Positions 7,235 through 13,629 are shown, numbered from the stretch's first letter. The stretch is DNA of 13,629 nucleotides from Bacteroidaceae bacterium (GCA_017551845.1 JAFZKR010000102.1:1-13629); one strand, 5' to 3'. Program-made: numbers and translations. The notes: a model not told the origin generated them from the letters alone.

Positions 7235-7297
7235 ATGAAAAGTATGCTGTCAGTGCGGTGCAATATATCAACTGCTGTTACGTTATTTATCCTGTGA
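7235..7297 (+). other. Possible 20-codon leader reading frame before porT
   Basis: ATG 7235 opens a 20-codon frame (MKSMLSVRCN...) that ends with the TGA at 7295-7297. This TGA overlaps the proposed GTG start of porT at 7294 as GTGA. It is in a different frame from porT. It could be a translational-coupling leader, chance, or a sign of a frameshift near the porT start. There is no ribosome-binding site to help decide. Confidence 0.25.
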
Positions 7298-8031
7298 GGA
7301 GAGTGACAGCGCAAATATTGTTCCTGACTTTTGTAGTGCTCGCTGCTTTATTGCAGTGCGGCAGCCTGCATGCTCAGGAGAGAAAGATCCAGAATCGTCC
7401 GTTCCTGGATGACAGGGTGTGGCATTACGGTTTTCTGGTGGGACTGCACGTGCAGGATATGTGGCTTGCAAACAACGGCACTTACTCAATAAGCAGCGAA
7501 GGTACTCCTGAGCAATGGTTTGCCGATGTGCCTGAGTATATTCCGGGGTTCAGCGTGGGTATCCTGGGTGAGATAAAGGCCACTGAACACCTTTCACTCA
7601 GGTTGATTCCCACTATGCATTTCGGTGACAGGAAAGTGGTGTTCCGGGAACAGTATTCGGGCAGGACGCAGGAGCAGTTCGTGAAGTCAACACTCCTGAG
7701 CTTTCCCGTTGACCTGAAGATAAGCGGTCTCCGATATAACAACTACCGTCCCTATTTCGTGACAGGCTTGGCTCCCACAGCCGATATTACTGTCAAGAAA
7801 GGGCGAGAACTGCTCATAAAGAAGGGGGATATGTTCTTTGAAGTGGGTATGGGTGTAGATCTCTATTATCCTTTCTTCAAGATGATACCGGAACTGAAGT
7901 TCTGTTTCGGACTCAATGATATTCTTGTCAGGAACAGGACTGACCTCAAGGATGAGTCTCTGCTTAAATTTTCCAACTCACTTGAGAAGGCTAACAGCCG
8001 CATGATTGTATTGACCTTGTATTTTGAATAA
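7294..8031 (+). CDS. porT: PorT-family outer-membrane beta-barrel protein
   Basis: A 245-residue protein matching the Bacteroidetes PorT family. PorT (SprT) is a membrane-associated component needed for type IX secretion in Porphyromonas and Flavobacterium, but relatives also persist in Bacteroides that lack that system. Recognisable parts are the mature N-terminus KIQNRPFLDDRVWHYGF, GLHVQDM, YIPGFSVGILGEI, LIPTMHFGDRKVVFREQ, PFFKMIPELKFCFGLNDIL, and the barrel-type end SRMIVLTLYFE with a terminal aromatic. I start it at GTG 7294, which gives a good signal peptide (hydrophobic core ILFLTFVVLAALL, cleavage after LHA); GTG 7303 is also possible. No ATG is in a suitable place. No obvious TAnnTTTG box lies upstream on the plus strand. 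No other type IX gene is in the window. Confidence 0.87.
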   Translation: MRRVTAQILFLTFVVLAALLQCGSLHAQERKIQNRPFLDDRVWHYGFLVGLHVQDMWLANNGTYSISSEGTPEQWFADVPEYIPGFSVGILGEIKATEHLSLRLIPTMHFGDRKVVFREQYSGRTQEQFVKSTLLSFPVDLKISGLRYNNYRPYFVTGLAPTADITVKKGRELLIKKGDMFFEVGMGVDLYYPFFKMIPELKFCFGLNDILVRNRTDLKDESLLKFSNSLEKANSRMIVLTLYFE

Positions 8032-8038
8032 TCTTTTT

Positions 8039-8069
8039 TTTGTTTAATCGGCAAAAAGATATATCTTTG
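8039..8069 (+). promoter_or_regulatory. rplS promoter
   Basis: TTTG (8039-8042), exactly 19 bases, TATCTTTG (8062-8069): a perfect Bacteroidetes promoter. The -33 box is the end of the T-run just after porT. The predicted start near 8076 leaves a leader of about 75 bases. Confidence 0.85.
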
Positions 8070-8077
8070 CGCCGCTA

Positions 8078-8120
8078 AATGCGATCGCTGTCAAGGAAGA
8101 GTAACTCGATATGTCGCATT
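8078..8120 (+). promoter_or_regulatory. Candidate structured 5' leader of rplS
   Basis: AATGCGA (8078-8084) pairs with TCGCATT (8114-8120), extendable by a U-G pair, enclosing 28-29 bases. It would form right at the 5' end of the predicted transcript. It may be a ribosomal-protein autoregulatory leader or only a stabilising hairpin; I know of no named motif matching it. Confidence 0.3.
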
Positions 8121-8151
8121 GGGCTATCAGAAACCTACATTTTGAAGAGAA

Positions 8152-8511
8152 ATGGATTTAATCAAGATTGCCGAGGAGGCATTTGCTACAGGTAAGGAGG
8201 GTAAGTTCCCCGCTTTCAAGTCAGGTGATACAGTAACTGTAGCTTATCGTATTGTAGAAGGTAACAAGGAGCGTGTTCAGCTCTACCGCGGTGTAGTAAT
8301 CAAGATCAGCGGTCATGGTGACAACCGTCGTTTCACTGTCCGCAAGATGTCAGGAACAGTGGGTGTGGAGAGAATCTTCCCCATCAGCTCACCTGCTATT
8401 GACAACATCGAGGTCAACAAGATAGGTAAGGTCCGTCGTGCCAAGCTCTATTATCTGCGTAATCTCACAGGTAAGAAGGCCCGTATCCGCGAAAAGAGGA
8501 CAAACGCCTGA
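8152..8511 (+). CDS. rplS: 50S ribosomal protein L19
   Basis: A 119-residue bL19, a large-subunit protein at the interface with the 30S subunit, near bridge B8. Family hallmarks are present: [57 protein letters not shown], and the C-terminal [22 protein letters not shown]. Length is normal. Its codon use is strongly biased towards a few codons (CGT, GGT, AAG, CTC), as in highly expressed genes. It stands alone here, with its own promoter and terminator, rather than in the rpsP-rimM-trmD-rplS cluster of many other bacteria. Confidence 0.98.
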   Translation: MDLIKIAEEAFATGKEGKFPAFKSGDTVTVAYRIVEGNKERVQLYRGVVIKISGHGDNRRFTVRKMSGTVGVERIFPISSPAIDNIEVNKIGKVRRAKLYYLRNLTGKKARIREKRTNA

Positions 8512-8527
8512 TCTTACAGGAATCAGG

Positions 8528-8564
8528 AGCGGCAACCTTGTTTCAGGGTTGCCGCTTTTTTTTG
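8528..8564 (+). terminator. Intrinsic terminator of rplS
   Basis: Ten-bp perfect stem AGCGGCAACC / GGTTGCCGCT (8528-8537 with 8547-8556), nine-base loop, then an uninterrupted T-run to 8563. It lies 16 bases after the rplS stop. Confidence 0.93.
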
Positions 8565-8591
8565 TGGTGTGAAGCTATTGTGTTATCTTTG
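8561..8591 (+). promoter_or_regulatory. Promoter of the rfbC-rfbD-wzi-lipoprotein operon
   Basis: TTTG (8561-8564), exactly 19 bases, TATCTTTG (8584-8591): perfect in both boxes and identical in its -7 box to the rplS promoter. The -33 box overlaps the T-tract of the rplS terminator. The predicted start is near 8598, 17 bases before the rfbC ATG. Confidence 0.83.
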
Positions 8592-8614
8592 GGGATTATT
8601 AAGACAACAGCAGG

Positions 8615-9229
8615 ATGGTTTTTATTGAGACAGATATTCCCGGGGTGATGATACTGGAGCCAAAGGTGTTCGGCGATTCACGCGGATATTTCTTCGAATC
8701 GTTTTCTCAGAGGGAGTTCGATGCAGGTGTGGCCTCTAAGGTAATATATGCATCGGCCGATGGCGGTAGAAGTCCACAGTATCCGGGCGATGGAGGGATA
8801 GTGTTTGTACAGGACAACGAGAGCCGCAGCCGTTACGGAGTGCTTCGCGGGCTTCATTTCCAGAAACCGCCTTTTGCTCAGAGCAAGCTGGTAAGGGTGG
8901 CCACAGGAAAGGTGCTTGATGTTGCGGTGGATATAAGGAAAGGCTCTCCCACATACGGACGCAGTGTATGTGTGGAGTTGTCGGCCGAAAACCACAGGAC
9001 GCTGTTCCTGCCACGTGGAATGGCTCATGGTTTTTCGGTATTGAGCGATGACGTGATTTTCCAGTACAAGTGCGACAACTACTACGCTCCGTCAAGCGAG
9101 GGAGCCATAGCCTGGAATGATCCGGATCTGGCTATAGACTGGAAGCTGCCGCTTGAGGATGTGGTGCTCAGCGAGAAGGACTCCTGTCATCCGCTGTTCC
9201 GTGATTTTGATTCACCGTTCATATATTGA
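8615..9229 (+). CDS. rfbC: dTDP-4-dehydrorhamnose 3,5-epimerase
   Basis: Third enzyme of dTDP-L-rhamnose synthesis; it epimerises dTDP-4-keto-6-deoxyglucose at C3 and C5 in the cytoplasm. Conserved parts: IPGVMILEPKVFGDSRGYFFES (5-29), FVQDNES (64-70), VLRGLHFQ with the catalytic His81, KLVRVATGKVLDVAVDIRKGSPTYG, FLPRGMAHGF (131-140), the YKCDNYYAP segment with the catalytic-type Tyr151, and IAWNDPDLAIDW. At 204 residues it is about 15-20 longer than the usual 180-190; the extra residues are a Gly/Ser/Asp/Pro-rich stretch around 44-62 before FVQDNES. ATG 8615 is preceded by CAGG and lies just after a perfect promoter. It is first in a four-gene operon; rfbD follows after two bases. rfbA and rfbB are not in the window. 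Confidence 0.96.
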   Translation: MVFIETDIPGVMILEPKVFGDSRGYFFESFSQREFDAGVASKVIYASADGGRSPQYPGDGGIVFVQDNESRSRYGVLRGLHFQKPPFAQSKLVRVATGKVLDVAVDIRKGSPTYGRSVCVELSAENHRTLFLPRGMAHGFSVLSDDVIFQYKCDNYYAPSSEGAIAWNDPDLAIDWKLPLEDVVLSEKDSCHPLFRDFDSPFIY

Positions 9230-9231
9230 CC

Positions 9232-10125
9232 ATGAATATTCTTGTTACAGGAAGCAACGGACAGTTGGGGCGCGAGATGCGCAGTCTCTCCAAAGGGTCG
9301 GCCCACAGGTGGTTTTTTACCGATGTCGTTATGCCTGAAGGGTTGGAAACGTTCAGGCTGGATATTACTGACAGGGAGGCGGTGGAACGCGCATGCTCTG
9401 AGTGGTCCGTTGACTGCATAGTGAACTGTGCCGCATATACGAATGTAGATAAGGCTGAGGATGACGAGGATACAGCATTCCTGATAAATGCCGTAGCCCC
9501 TGGAATCCTGGCTGGAGTGGCTGCCGCAAGGAATGCGCTGCTTATCCACATTTCCACTGATTATGTGTTCCAGGGTAATGGATGTATTCCATATACAGAG
9601 GGGCAGCCCACATCGCCTCTCGGTGCATACGGGAGGACCAAGCTGGCGGGCGAAAAGGCTGTCACGGAGAGTGGATGCCGTTATATTATGTTCCGTACAG
9701 CATGGCTATACAGTCCATACGGGAATAATTTTGTGAAGACCATGCGGAGGCTGACATCTGAAAGGGAGTCGCTTAACGTGGTGTTTGACCAGGTGGGATC
9801 GCCCACGTGCGCCGCTGACCTTGCTTCGGCTATCTACGACATTGTGGAGAATGACCGCTCCCGTGGAAAGGAAGGGATTTATCATTACAGTAATGAAGGA
9901 GTGTGCAGTTGGTATGATTTCGCGGTCGCAATAGCACGTATGAGCGGAAATGAGGCATGCACCATATCGCCTTGCCATTCTGACGAATTTCCAAGCAAGG
10001 TGCATCGTCCCAACTATTCTGTGCTGGATAAGACCAAATACAGAAAAACCTTCGGCCGTCCGGTTCCATACTGGACCGACAGCCTGAAAAAATGTATTGA
10101 CATACTGGATTCCGAAACAGATTGA
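9232..10125 (+). CDS. rfbD: dTDP-4-dehydrorhamnose reductase
   Basis: Last enzyme of dTDP-L-rhamnose synthesis: NAD(P)H-dependent reduction of dTDP-4-keto-L-rhamnose. A 297-residue short-chain dehydrogenase/reductase of the extended type. Visible are the nucleotide-binding TGSNGQLG (6-13), DITDREAV (44-51), VNCAAYTNVDKAE (64-76), the catalytic STDYVFQG (108-115), and the Tyr-x-x-x-Lys pair Y133/K137 in GAYGRTKLAGE. RTAWLYSPYGNNFVKTM and VFDQVGSPT are typical of the RfbD/RmlD family. The ATG at 9232 is two bases past the rfbC stop, and the next ATG (10128) is two bases past its own stop, so translation is tightly coupled. Confidence 0.96.
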   Translation: MNILVTGSNGQLGREMRSLSKGSAHRWFFTDVVMPEGLETFRLDITDREAVERACSEWSVDCIVNCAAYTNVDKAEDDEDTAFLINAVAPGILAGVAAARNALLIHISTDYVFQGNGCIPYTEGQPTSPLGAYGRTKLAGEKAVTESGCRYIMFRTAWLYSPYGNNFVKTMRRLTSERESLNVVFDQVGSPTCAADLASAIYDIVENDRSRGKEGIYHYSNEGVCSWYDFAVAIARMSGNEACTISPCHSDEFPSKVHRPNYSVLDKTKYRKTFGRPVPYWTDSLKKCIDILDSETD

Positions 10126-10127
10126 TT

Positions 10128-11669
10128 ATGGATAAGATAAAATACCGGAATTTGGCATTGCTGCTCTTTCCTCTCTTCCTTTCCGTTTCCATTCAGCATT
10201 CATTTGCACAGGACAGCAAGGAGGTGAACTTCCGTTTAGAGACGGCGGGAGCATTTGGAAACGGCGAATATGCCCCGTTCTGGTTCACCTCGAACCGTCA
10301 GGGGTTCAGTTCTCATGAGAACGGCAGCGGATATCTGCGTTTGGCTGCATCGGGCGGTATAATGCTCCCCGTAGAGTTGGATGTGGATTACTGCATGGAC
10401 CTGGGACTGGCAAAGGGCTTGCAGTCAGATTACTTCATACATCAGCTCTATCTGGACTTCAAATACAAGTGGATGGGGCTTTCCATAGGCTCAAGGGAGT
10501 TGTGGGGTGAGCTCAAGAACGTTAATCTGAGCTCCGGCGGACTGACATGGTCCGGCAACAGCAGGCCTGTCCCGCAGTTGCGGCTTGCCTTGCCTGAATA
10601 TACACGGCTTCCTTTCTTGGGAGGATGGTTCTCCGTAAAGGGACATGTGGCGTACGGAGTGTTTACTGACAATAAATGGAGAGGTCGCGATACCGGTGCT
10701 CCATATACAGACCGTCTGCTCTATCACAGCAAGGCGGGATTCCTTCGGTTCGGAAACCCGGAGCGTTTCCCTTTCCAGGCTACCGTGGGACTTGAGATGT
10801 ATGCCCAGTTCGGGGGAGTGATGCACAACCGCAAGCTTATGGCCAATGAGGAGGTGTTGGAAGAATACCGTCTTCCTAACGGTCCTCGTGCCTATTGGGA
10901 TATCCTGCTTCCTTTCAACGATGCCGGCGGGCAGACTAAGGAGAACGGAAATTCAATGGGCAGCTGGCATCTCTCTTTTGATTATCTCGGTGAGAAGATC
11001 GGCTTCAGAGCCTATTACGAGCATTTCTATGAGGACCATTCCGGGATGTTGGGCATAGAGTACAAAAGTGACCTGAATGGTGAAAAGGATTTTGTGTTTT
11101 ACGGTTTCCGGCGTAATTGGTTTGACGGACTATACGGAATAGAGATTAACCTGCCTGAGGAACTTCCGGTAAGGGATGTGGTGTTTGAGGTGCTTAACAC
11201 GAGGGGACAGTGCGGTCCTGTTTACAGACATCCTAATGCTGTTGTGGCCGAGGGCGTTGACGGCAGGGACGGTTTCTATAACCATGAATTGTATGATTCC
11301 TACACTCATTGGGGATACGCCACAGGTAATCCGGTACTCGTTTCGCCGGTATATAACAGTGATGGTGACCAGCGTTTCAAGAGTAACAGGTTGCTTATGT
11401 TCCATGCTGGAATAGACGGCGGAATAGGAACCTGTTTTGATTACAGGATAATGGTTACATCCTCACGTCATTGGGGAGCTTATGAGGAGCCTTACAATGA
11501 AGTGGGCCGGCTGAATTCGTATCTTGTGGAGGGGACTTGGCTGCCGTCGGGTATTTACGGCTGGCGATTCAAGCTCTCTCTTGGCTTGGATTCAGGAAAG
11601 GGAACCCCGATGGGTAAAAGTAACAAAGGTGCAATGTTAACAGTTTCACGGTTATGGAAACTACTGTAA
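10128..11669 (+). CDS. Wzi-family capsule assembly outer-membrane protein
   Basis: A 513-residue exported protein of the capsule-assembly Wzi family. In E. coli Wzi is an outer-membrane barrel and lectin that helps hold group 1 capsule at the surface; in Bacteroidetes the role is inferred. Residues 1-27 form a signal peptide (LALLLFPLFLSVSI core, cleavage after SFA). The mature part opens with the family pattern (FRLETAGAFGNGEYAPFWFTSNRQG), then alternating amphipathic strands rich in Trp, Tyr and Phe, with LSIGSRELWGE and TWSGNSRPVPQLRLA, as in an 18-strand barrel family. ATG 10128 is two bases past the rfbD stop (TGA TT ATG). The 3' end overlaps the next gene by 16 bases. Position after two rhamnose genes suggests, without proving, a link to a rhamnose-containing surface polysaccharide. 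Confidence 0.85.
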   Translation: MDKIKYRNLALLLFPLFLSVSIQHSFAQDSKEVNFRLETAGAFGNGEYAPFWFTSNRQGFSSHENGSGYLRLAASGGIMLPVELDVDYCMDLGLAKGLQSDYFIHQLYLDFKYKWMGLSIGSRELWGELKNVNLSSGGLTWSGNSRPVPQLRLALPEYTRLPFLGGWFSVKGHVAYGVFTDNKWRGRDTGAPYTDRLLYHSKAGFLRFGNPERFPFQATVGLEMYAQFGGVMHNRKLMANEEVLEEYRLPNGPRAYWDILLPFNDAGGQTKENGNSMGSWHLSFDYLGEKIGFRAYYEHFYEDHSGMLGIEYKSDLNGEKDFVFYGFRRNWFDGLYGIEINLPEELPVRDVVFEVLNTRGQCGPVYRHPNAVVAEGVDGRDGFYNHELYDSYTHWGYATGNPVLVSPVYNSDGDQRFKSNRLLMFHAGIDGGIGTCFDYRIMVTSSRHWGAYEEPYNEVGRLNSYLVEGTWLPSGIYGWRFKLSLGLDSGKGTPMGKSNKGAMLTVSRLWKLL

Positions 11670-12097
11670 GAAAAGGCTTCCGGTATTTGATTATGGCTGT
11701 TTCGGCCATGATTCTGCTTTCATGTGAGAATGTGTTCCACAATGACCGGCTGGATTTCATGTGGAGGCTTGACACTGTGGAATATCTTGACGGTAAGGAT
11801 TTTGACGGCAATAGCGTGAATGAGGAGAACAGGAGCGGCTGTTGGTTCAGTTTCGCCCGTGATCTTGTGGAAATTGACAATAGGAACAGCTATTTCGAAG
11901 CGATAGGAATATTGACCGATGACGGTGATTACCTTACACTGGATTTCTCCATGTGCGGAAATGTGGAGAATCTTGATTCGGAACTCAGGAAACTTGGATT
12001 AGGTTCGAGGAAGGAGAGGTTTCAAGTGAATACCCTGGATGGCAGCAGGCTTGTCCTTACCGGCAACAAGACCAGACTCTCCTTAACCAAGTGGTAA
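11654..12097 (+). CDS. Small lipoprotein, probably lipocalin-like
   Basis: A 147-residue protein with a lipoprotein signal peptide: basic start (VRKGFR), hydrophobic stretch, and lipobox LLSC with the modified Cys at residue 24. The mature ~124 residues read as short beta strands starting with FMWRLDTVEYLDG and ending VLTGNKTRLSLTKW; the W-x-L start with alternating strands is reminiscent of lipocalin-like domains common in Bacteroidales lipoproteins. I do not recognise a precise family. Its ATG lies inside the wzi-like gene (16-base overlap, different frame), so it is translated from the same mRNA and probably works with that protein at the outer membrane; this role is inference. Its TAA directly abuts the stop of the convergent ABC ATPase gene. 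Confidence 0.82.
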   Translation: METTVRKGFRYLIMAVSAMILLSCENVFHNDRLDFMWRLDTVEYLDGKDFDGNSVNEENRSGCWFSFARDLVEIDNRNSYFEAIGILTDDGDYLTLDFSMCGNVENLDSELRKLGLGSRKERFQVNTLDGSRLVLTGNKTRLSLTKW

Positions 12098-12748
12098 TCA
12101 TTCAAGACGACCGTCGATGATGTTGATGCGGCGGTCAGCAAGCGCGGCCAATGATTCGTCATGCGTTACGGTAACTATTGTCTGACCCAATGTGTCCCTC
12201 AGTCTGAAGAACAGTTTGTGCAGTTCTTCCTTGTTTTTTGTGTCAAGGCTGCCGGACGGCTCATCGGCCAGGATGACATCCGGCTTGTTGGCTAAGGCGC
12301 GTGCCACAGCTATTCTCTGCTTTTCTCCTCCCGAAAGCTCGTTAGGCTTGTGCGTGGCTCTGTCAGTCAGCCCCAAGATATCCAGCAACTCCATAGCCCT
12401 ATCCTTGGAATCATGCATATTGCATCCCGCAATCAGAAGAGGTATCATTATGTTTTCCATAGCAGTGAATTCCGGGAGCAACTGGTGGAACTGGAATACA
12501 AATCCTATGTGACGGTTCCTGAAAGCTGCCAGTTCATTTCCGGAAAGAGAGGTTATGTCCGTACCATCATACAATATGCGGCCTGAGTCCGGCCGGTCAA
12601 GTGTGCCCATGATTTGCAGGAGTGTGGTTTTTCCGGCTCCGCTGGGTCCGGTTATGCTCAGGATCTCACCTTTGTTGACGTGAAGACTCACTCCCTTCAG
12701 TACATTGAGGTTGCCGAAACTCTTTGTTATGTTATCAATTTTAATCAT
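12098..12748 (-). CDS. lolD: LolD-type ABC transporter ATP-binding protein
   Basis: A 216-residue single-domain ABC ATPase of the MacB/LolD/FtsE group. Walker A GPSGAGKT (34-41), Q-loop [15 protein letters not shown] (Gln86), signature LSGGEKQR (138-145), Walker [13 protein letters not shown] (158-169, Glu163), and H-loop His196 in VTVTHD are all intact. The Q-loop stretch is the form typical of LolD, which powers release of lipoproteins from the inner membrane to LolA. However, the related MacB-type exporters share most of this, and no membrane partner (lolC/E) lies in the window, so the symbol is provisional. The start ATG is at 12748-12746; a longer frame is not available. It is divergent from asd, with 140 bases between the two start codons. 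Confidence 0.9.
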   Translation of the reverse strand: MIKIDNITKSFGNLNVLKGVSLHVNKGEILSITGPSGAGKTTLLQIMGTLDRPDSGRILYDGTDITSLSGNELAAFRNRHIGFVFQFHQLLPEFTAMENIMIPLLIAGCNMHDSKDRAMELLDILGLTDRATHKPNELSGGEKQRIAVARALANKPDVILADEPSGSLDTKNKEELHKLFFRLRDTLGQTIVTVTHDESLAALADRRINIIDGRLE

Positions 12749-12764
12749 AGTTCTGTTGTCTATG

Positions 12765-12815
12765 CAAAAATATGCAGAAATGAATCATATATTCTTGCAT
12801 TTCGGTGCAAAATTA
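12765..12815 (-). promoter_or_regulatory. Two candidate -7 boxes for the ABC ATPase gene
   Basis: On the minus strand TATTTTTG (12772-12765) and TAATTTTG (12815-12808, followed by CACC) both match TAnnTTTG fully. Neither has a clear TTTG at the 19-base distance, so which one is used cannot be decided. The first would leave only about 10 bases of leader. Confidence 0.4.
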
Positions 12816-12849
12816 TCTTTTTTTATTCACTATTTTGATACGGAAAAGC

Positions 12850-12857
12850 TAATTTTG
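12850..12857 (+). promoter_or_regulatory. -7 box of asd
   Basis: TAATTTTG followed by CGCCCG, a full match to the -7 consensus, 31 bases before the asd ATG. The -33 region around 12826-12830 is weak. Confidence 0.5.
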
Positions 12858-12888
12858 CGCCCGAAAACAACATTAATATTTTTTTGAT

Positions 12889-13629
12889 ATGCGAGTAGCG
12901 ATTGTAGGAGCCAGCGGAGCCGTGGGACAGGAGTTTCTGCGTGTGCTGGAAGAGCGTAATTTTCCGCTCGACGAGTTGGTTTTGTTCGGGTCATCCCGTA
13001 GTGCCGGATCTTATTACACTTATGGCGGTAAGAAGATTCAGGTCAAGCTACTGCAGCATAATGATGATTTCAAGGGTATAGATATAGCATTCGTATCGGC
13101 CGGCGGAAGTACATCCGAGGAGTTTGCCGAGACCATTACCAAGTACGGTGCAATCATGATAGACAACTCAAGTGCTTTCCGTATGGATCCTCAGGTTCCT
13201 CTGGTAGTGCCTGAGGTCAATCCTGAGGATGCTCTGGTTCGCCCAAAAGGTATTATTGCCAATCCTAACTGCTCAACAATCATGATGATTGTGGCACTTA
13301 AGGTGCTGAATGACCTTTCACCCGTAAAGAACGTACAGGTGTCAACATATCAGGCTGCCAGCGGTGCAGGTGCTGCTGCAATGAAAGAGCTTGAGGAACA
13401 GTATCGTCAGGCTTTGGCAGGAGAGGAGGTGACCGTAAACAAGTTCGCCTATCAGCTTGCTTTCAACCTGATTCCCCATATTGACGTGTTCAAGGAGAGC
13501 GGTTACACCAAGGAGGAGGAGAAGATGTTCTATGAGACCCGCAAGATGTTCCACAACGATATCAAGTGCAGCGCCACATGCGTACGCGTTCCTGCACTGC
13601 GCTGTCACTCTGAAGCCATTTGGGCCGAG
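12889..13629 (+). CDS. asd: Aspartate-semialdehyde dehydrogenase (5' part, runs off window)
   Basis: The first 247 codons of Asd, which reduces aspartyl-4-phosphate to aspartate semialdehyde, the branch point to lysine/diaminopimelate, threonine and methionine. The NADP-binding start [17 protein letters not shown] (1-17), FGSSRSAG (33-40), FVSAGG (68-73), the nucleophile Cys128 in [20 protein letters not shown] (159-171) and the catalytic His240 in [13 protein letters not shown] are present. Full-length relatives have about 335 residues, so roughly 90 are missing at the right edge. The ATG at 12889 gives the canonical N-terminus. The gene is divergent from the ABC ATPase gene and functionally related to the aminotransferase at 5647, though not in the same operon. 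Confidence 0.96.
   Translation, partial: MRVAIVGASGAVGQEFLRVLEERNFPLDELVLFGSSRSAGSYYTYGGKKIQVKLLQHNDDFKGIDIAFVSAGGSTSEEFAETITKYGAIMIDNSSAFRMDPQVPLVVPEVNPEDALVRPKGIIANPNCSTIMMIVALKVLNDLSPVKNVQVSTYQAASGAGAAAMKELEEQYRQALAGEEVTVNKFAYQLAFNLIPHIDVFKESGYTKEEEKMFYETRKMFHNDIKCSATCVRVPALRCHSEAIWAE

Noticed and set aside
7320..7380. PorT signal sequence as a lipoprotein signal (ALLQC)
   Set aside because: Gln directly before Cys does not fit the lipobox, and a normal signal-peptidase site follows at LHA.
8031..8060. Terminator of porT formed by ATCTTTTT / AAAAAGAT
   Set aside because: The 8-bp stem is almost all A-T and its loop contains the rplS -33 box; more likely just a T-run and an A-run flanking the promoter.
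12192..12838. Plus-strand frames across the ABC ATPase gene and its upstream region
   Set aside because: Opposite strand of a gene with every ABC motif intact; Ser-rich shadow translations.
13342..13608. Minus-strand 88-codon frame at the right edge
   Set aside because: Antisense to asd, whose active-site motifs are intact in the plus frame.

Overview
The window looks like chromosomal DNA of a gut or oral Bacteroidales bacterium (Bacteroides/Prevotella-like). The evidence is the protein families (PorT, a long LptF/LptG-type permease, BspA-type leucine-rich repeats, a Wzi-family outer-membrane protein, a START-like small protein), the near absence of Shine-Dalgarno sequences, and promoter-like sites of the Bacteroidetes type (TTTG, 19 bases, TAnnTTTG) in front of most transcription units. 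I see no insertion sequence, phage gene, CRISPR array or integration scar.

Layout: (1) 1-454, the 3' part of an unrecognised, probably secreted protein. (2) 607-2925, an exported BspA-like leucine-rich-repeat protein, followed by a hairpin terminator and a minus-strand tRNA with anticodon CAT (2984-3057). (3) 3299-6840, a small START-like protein, then an LptF/LptG-family permease whose stop lies one base from a PLP aminotransferase gene; three stacked hairpins close this block. (4) 6982-8031, a divergent pair: a 2x[4Fe-4S] ferredoxin on minus and PorT on plus. (5) 8152-8511, rplS (ribosomal protein L19) with its own strong promoter, a structured leader and a clean terminator. (6) 8615-12097, a tight four-gene operon: rfbC, rfbD, a Wzi-family outer-membrane protein and a small lipoprotein. 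(7) 12098-12748 on minus, a LolD-type ABC ATPase whose stop codon abuts that of the lipoprotein. (8) 12889 to the end, the first 247 codons of asd.

Many of the genes concern the cell envelope: LPS transport (LptF/G-like), dTDP-L-rhamnose synthesis (RfbC, RfbD), capsule attachment or export (Wzi), outer-membrane protein function (PorT) and possibly lipoprotein release (LolD-like). The aminotransferase and Asd belong to aspartate-family amino acid metabolism; rplS and the tRNA are translation genes.

Most of the window is ordinary core genome, and I do not see a clear new defence or mobile system. The points most worth a second look are the extra domain apparently inserted into the C-terminal cap of the leucine-rich-repeat protein, a 20-codon reading frame overlapping the GTG start of porT, a hairpin at the 5' end of the rplS transcript, promoter boxes that reuse terminator T-tracts, and the rfbC-rfbD-wzi-lipoprotein operon with its unassigned lipoprotein.
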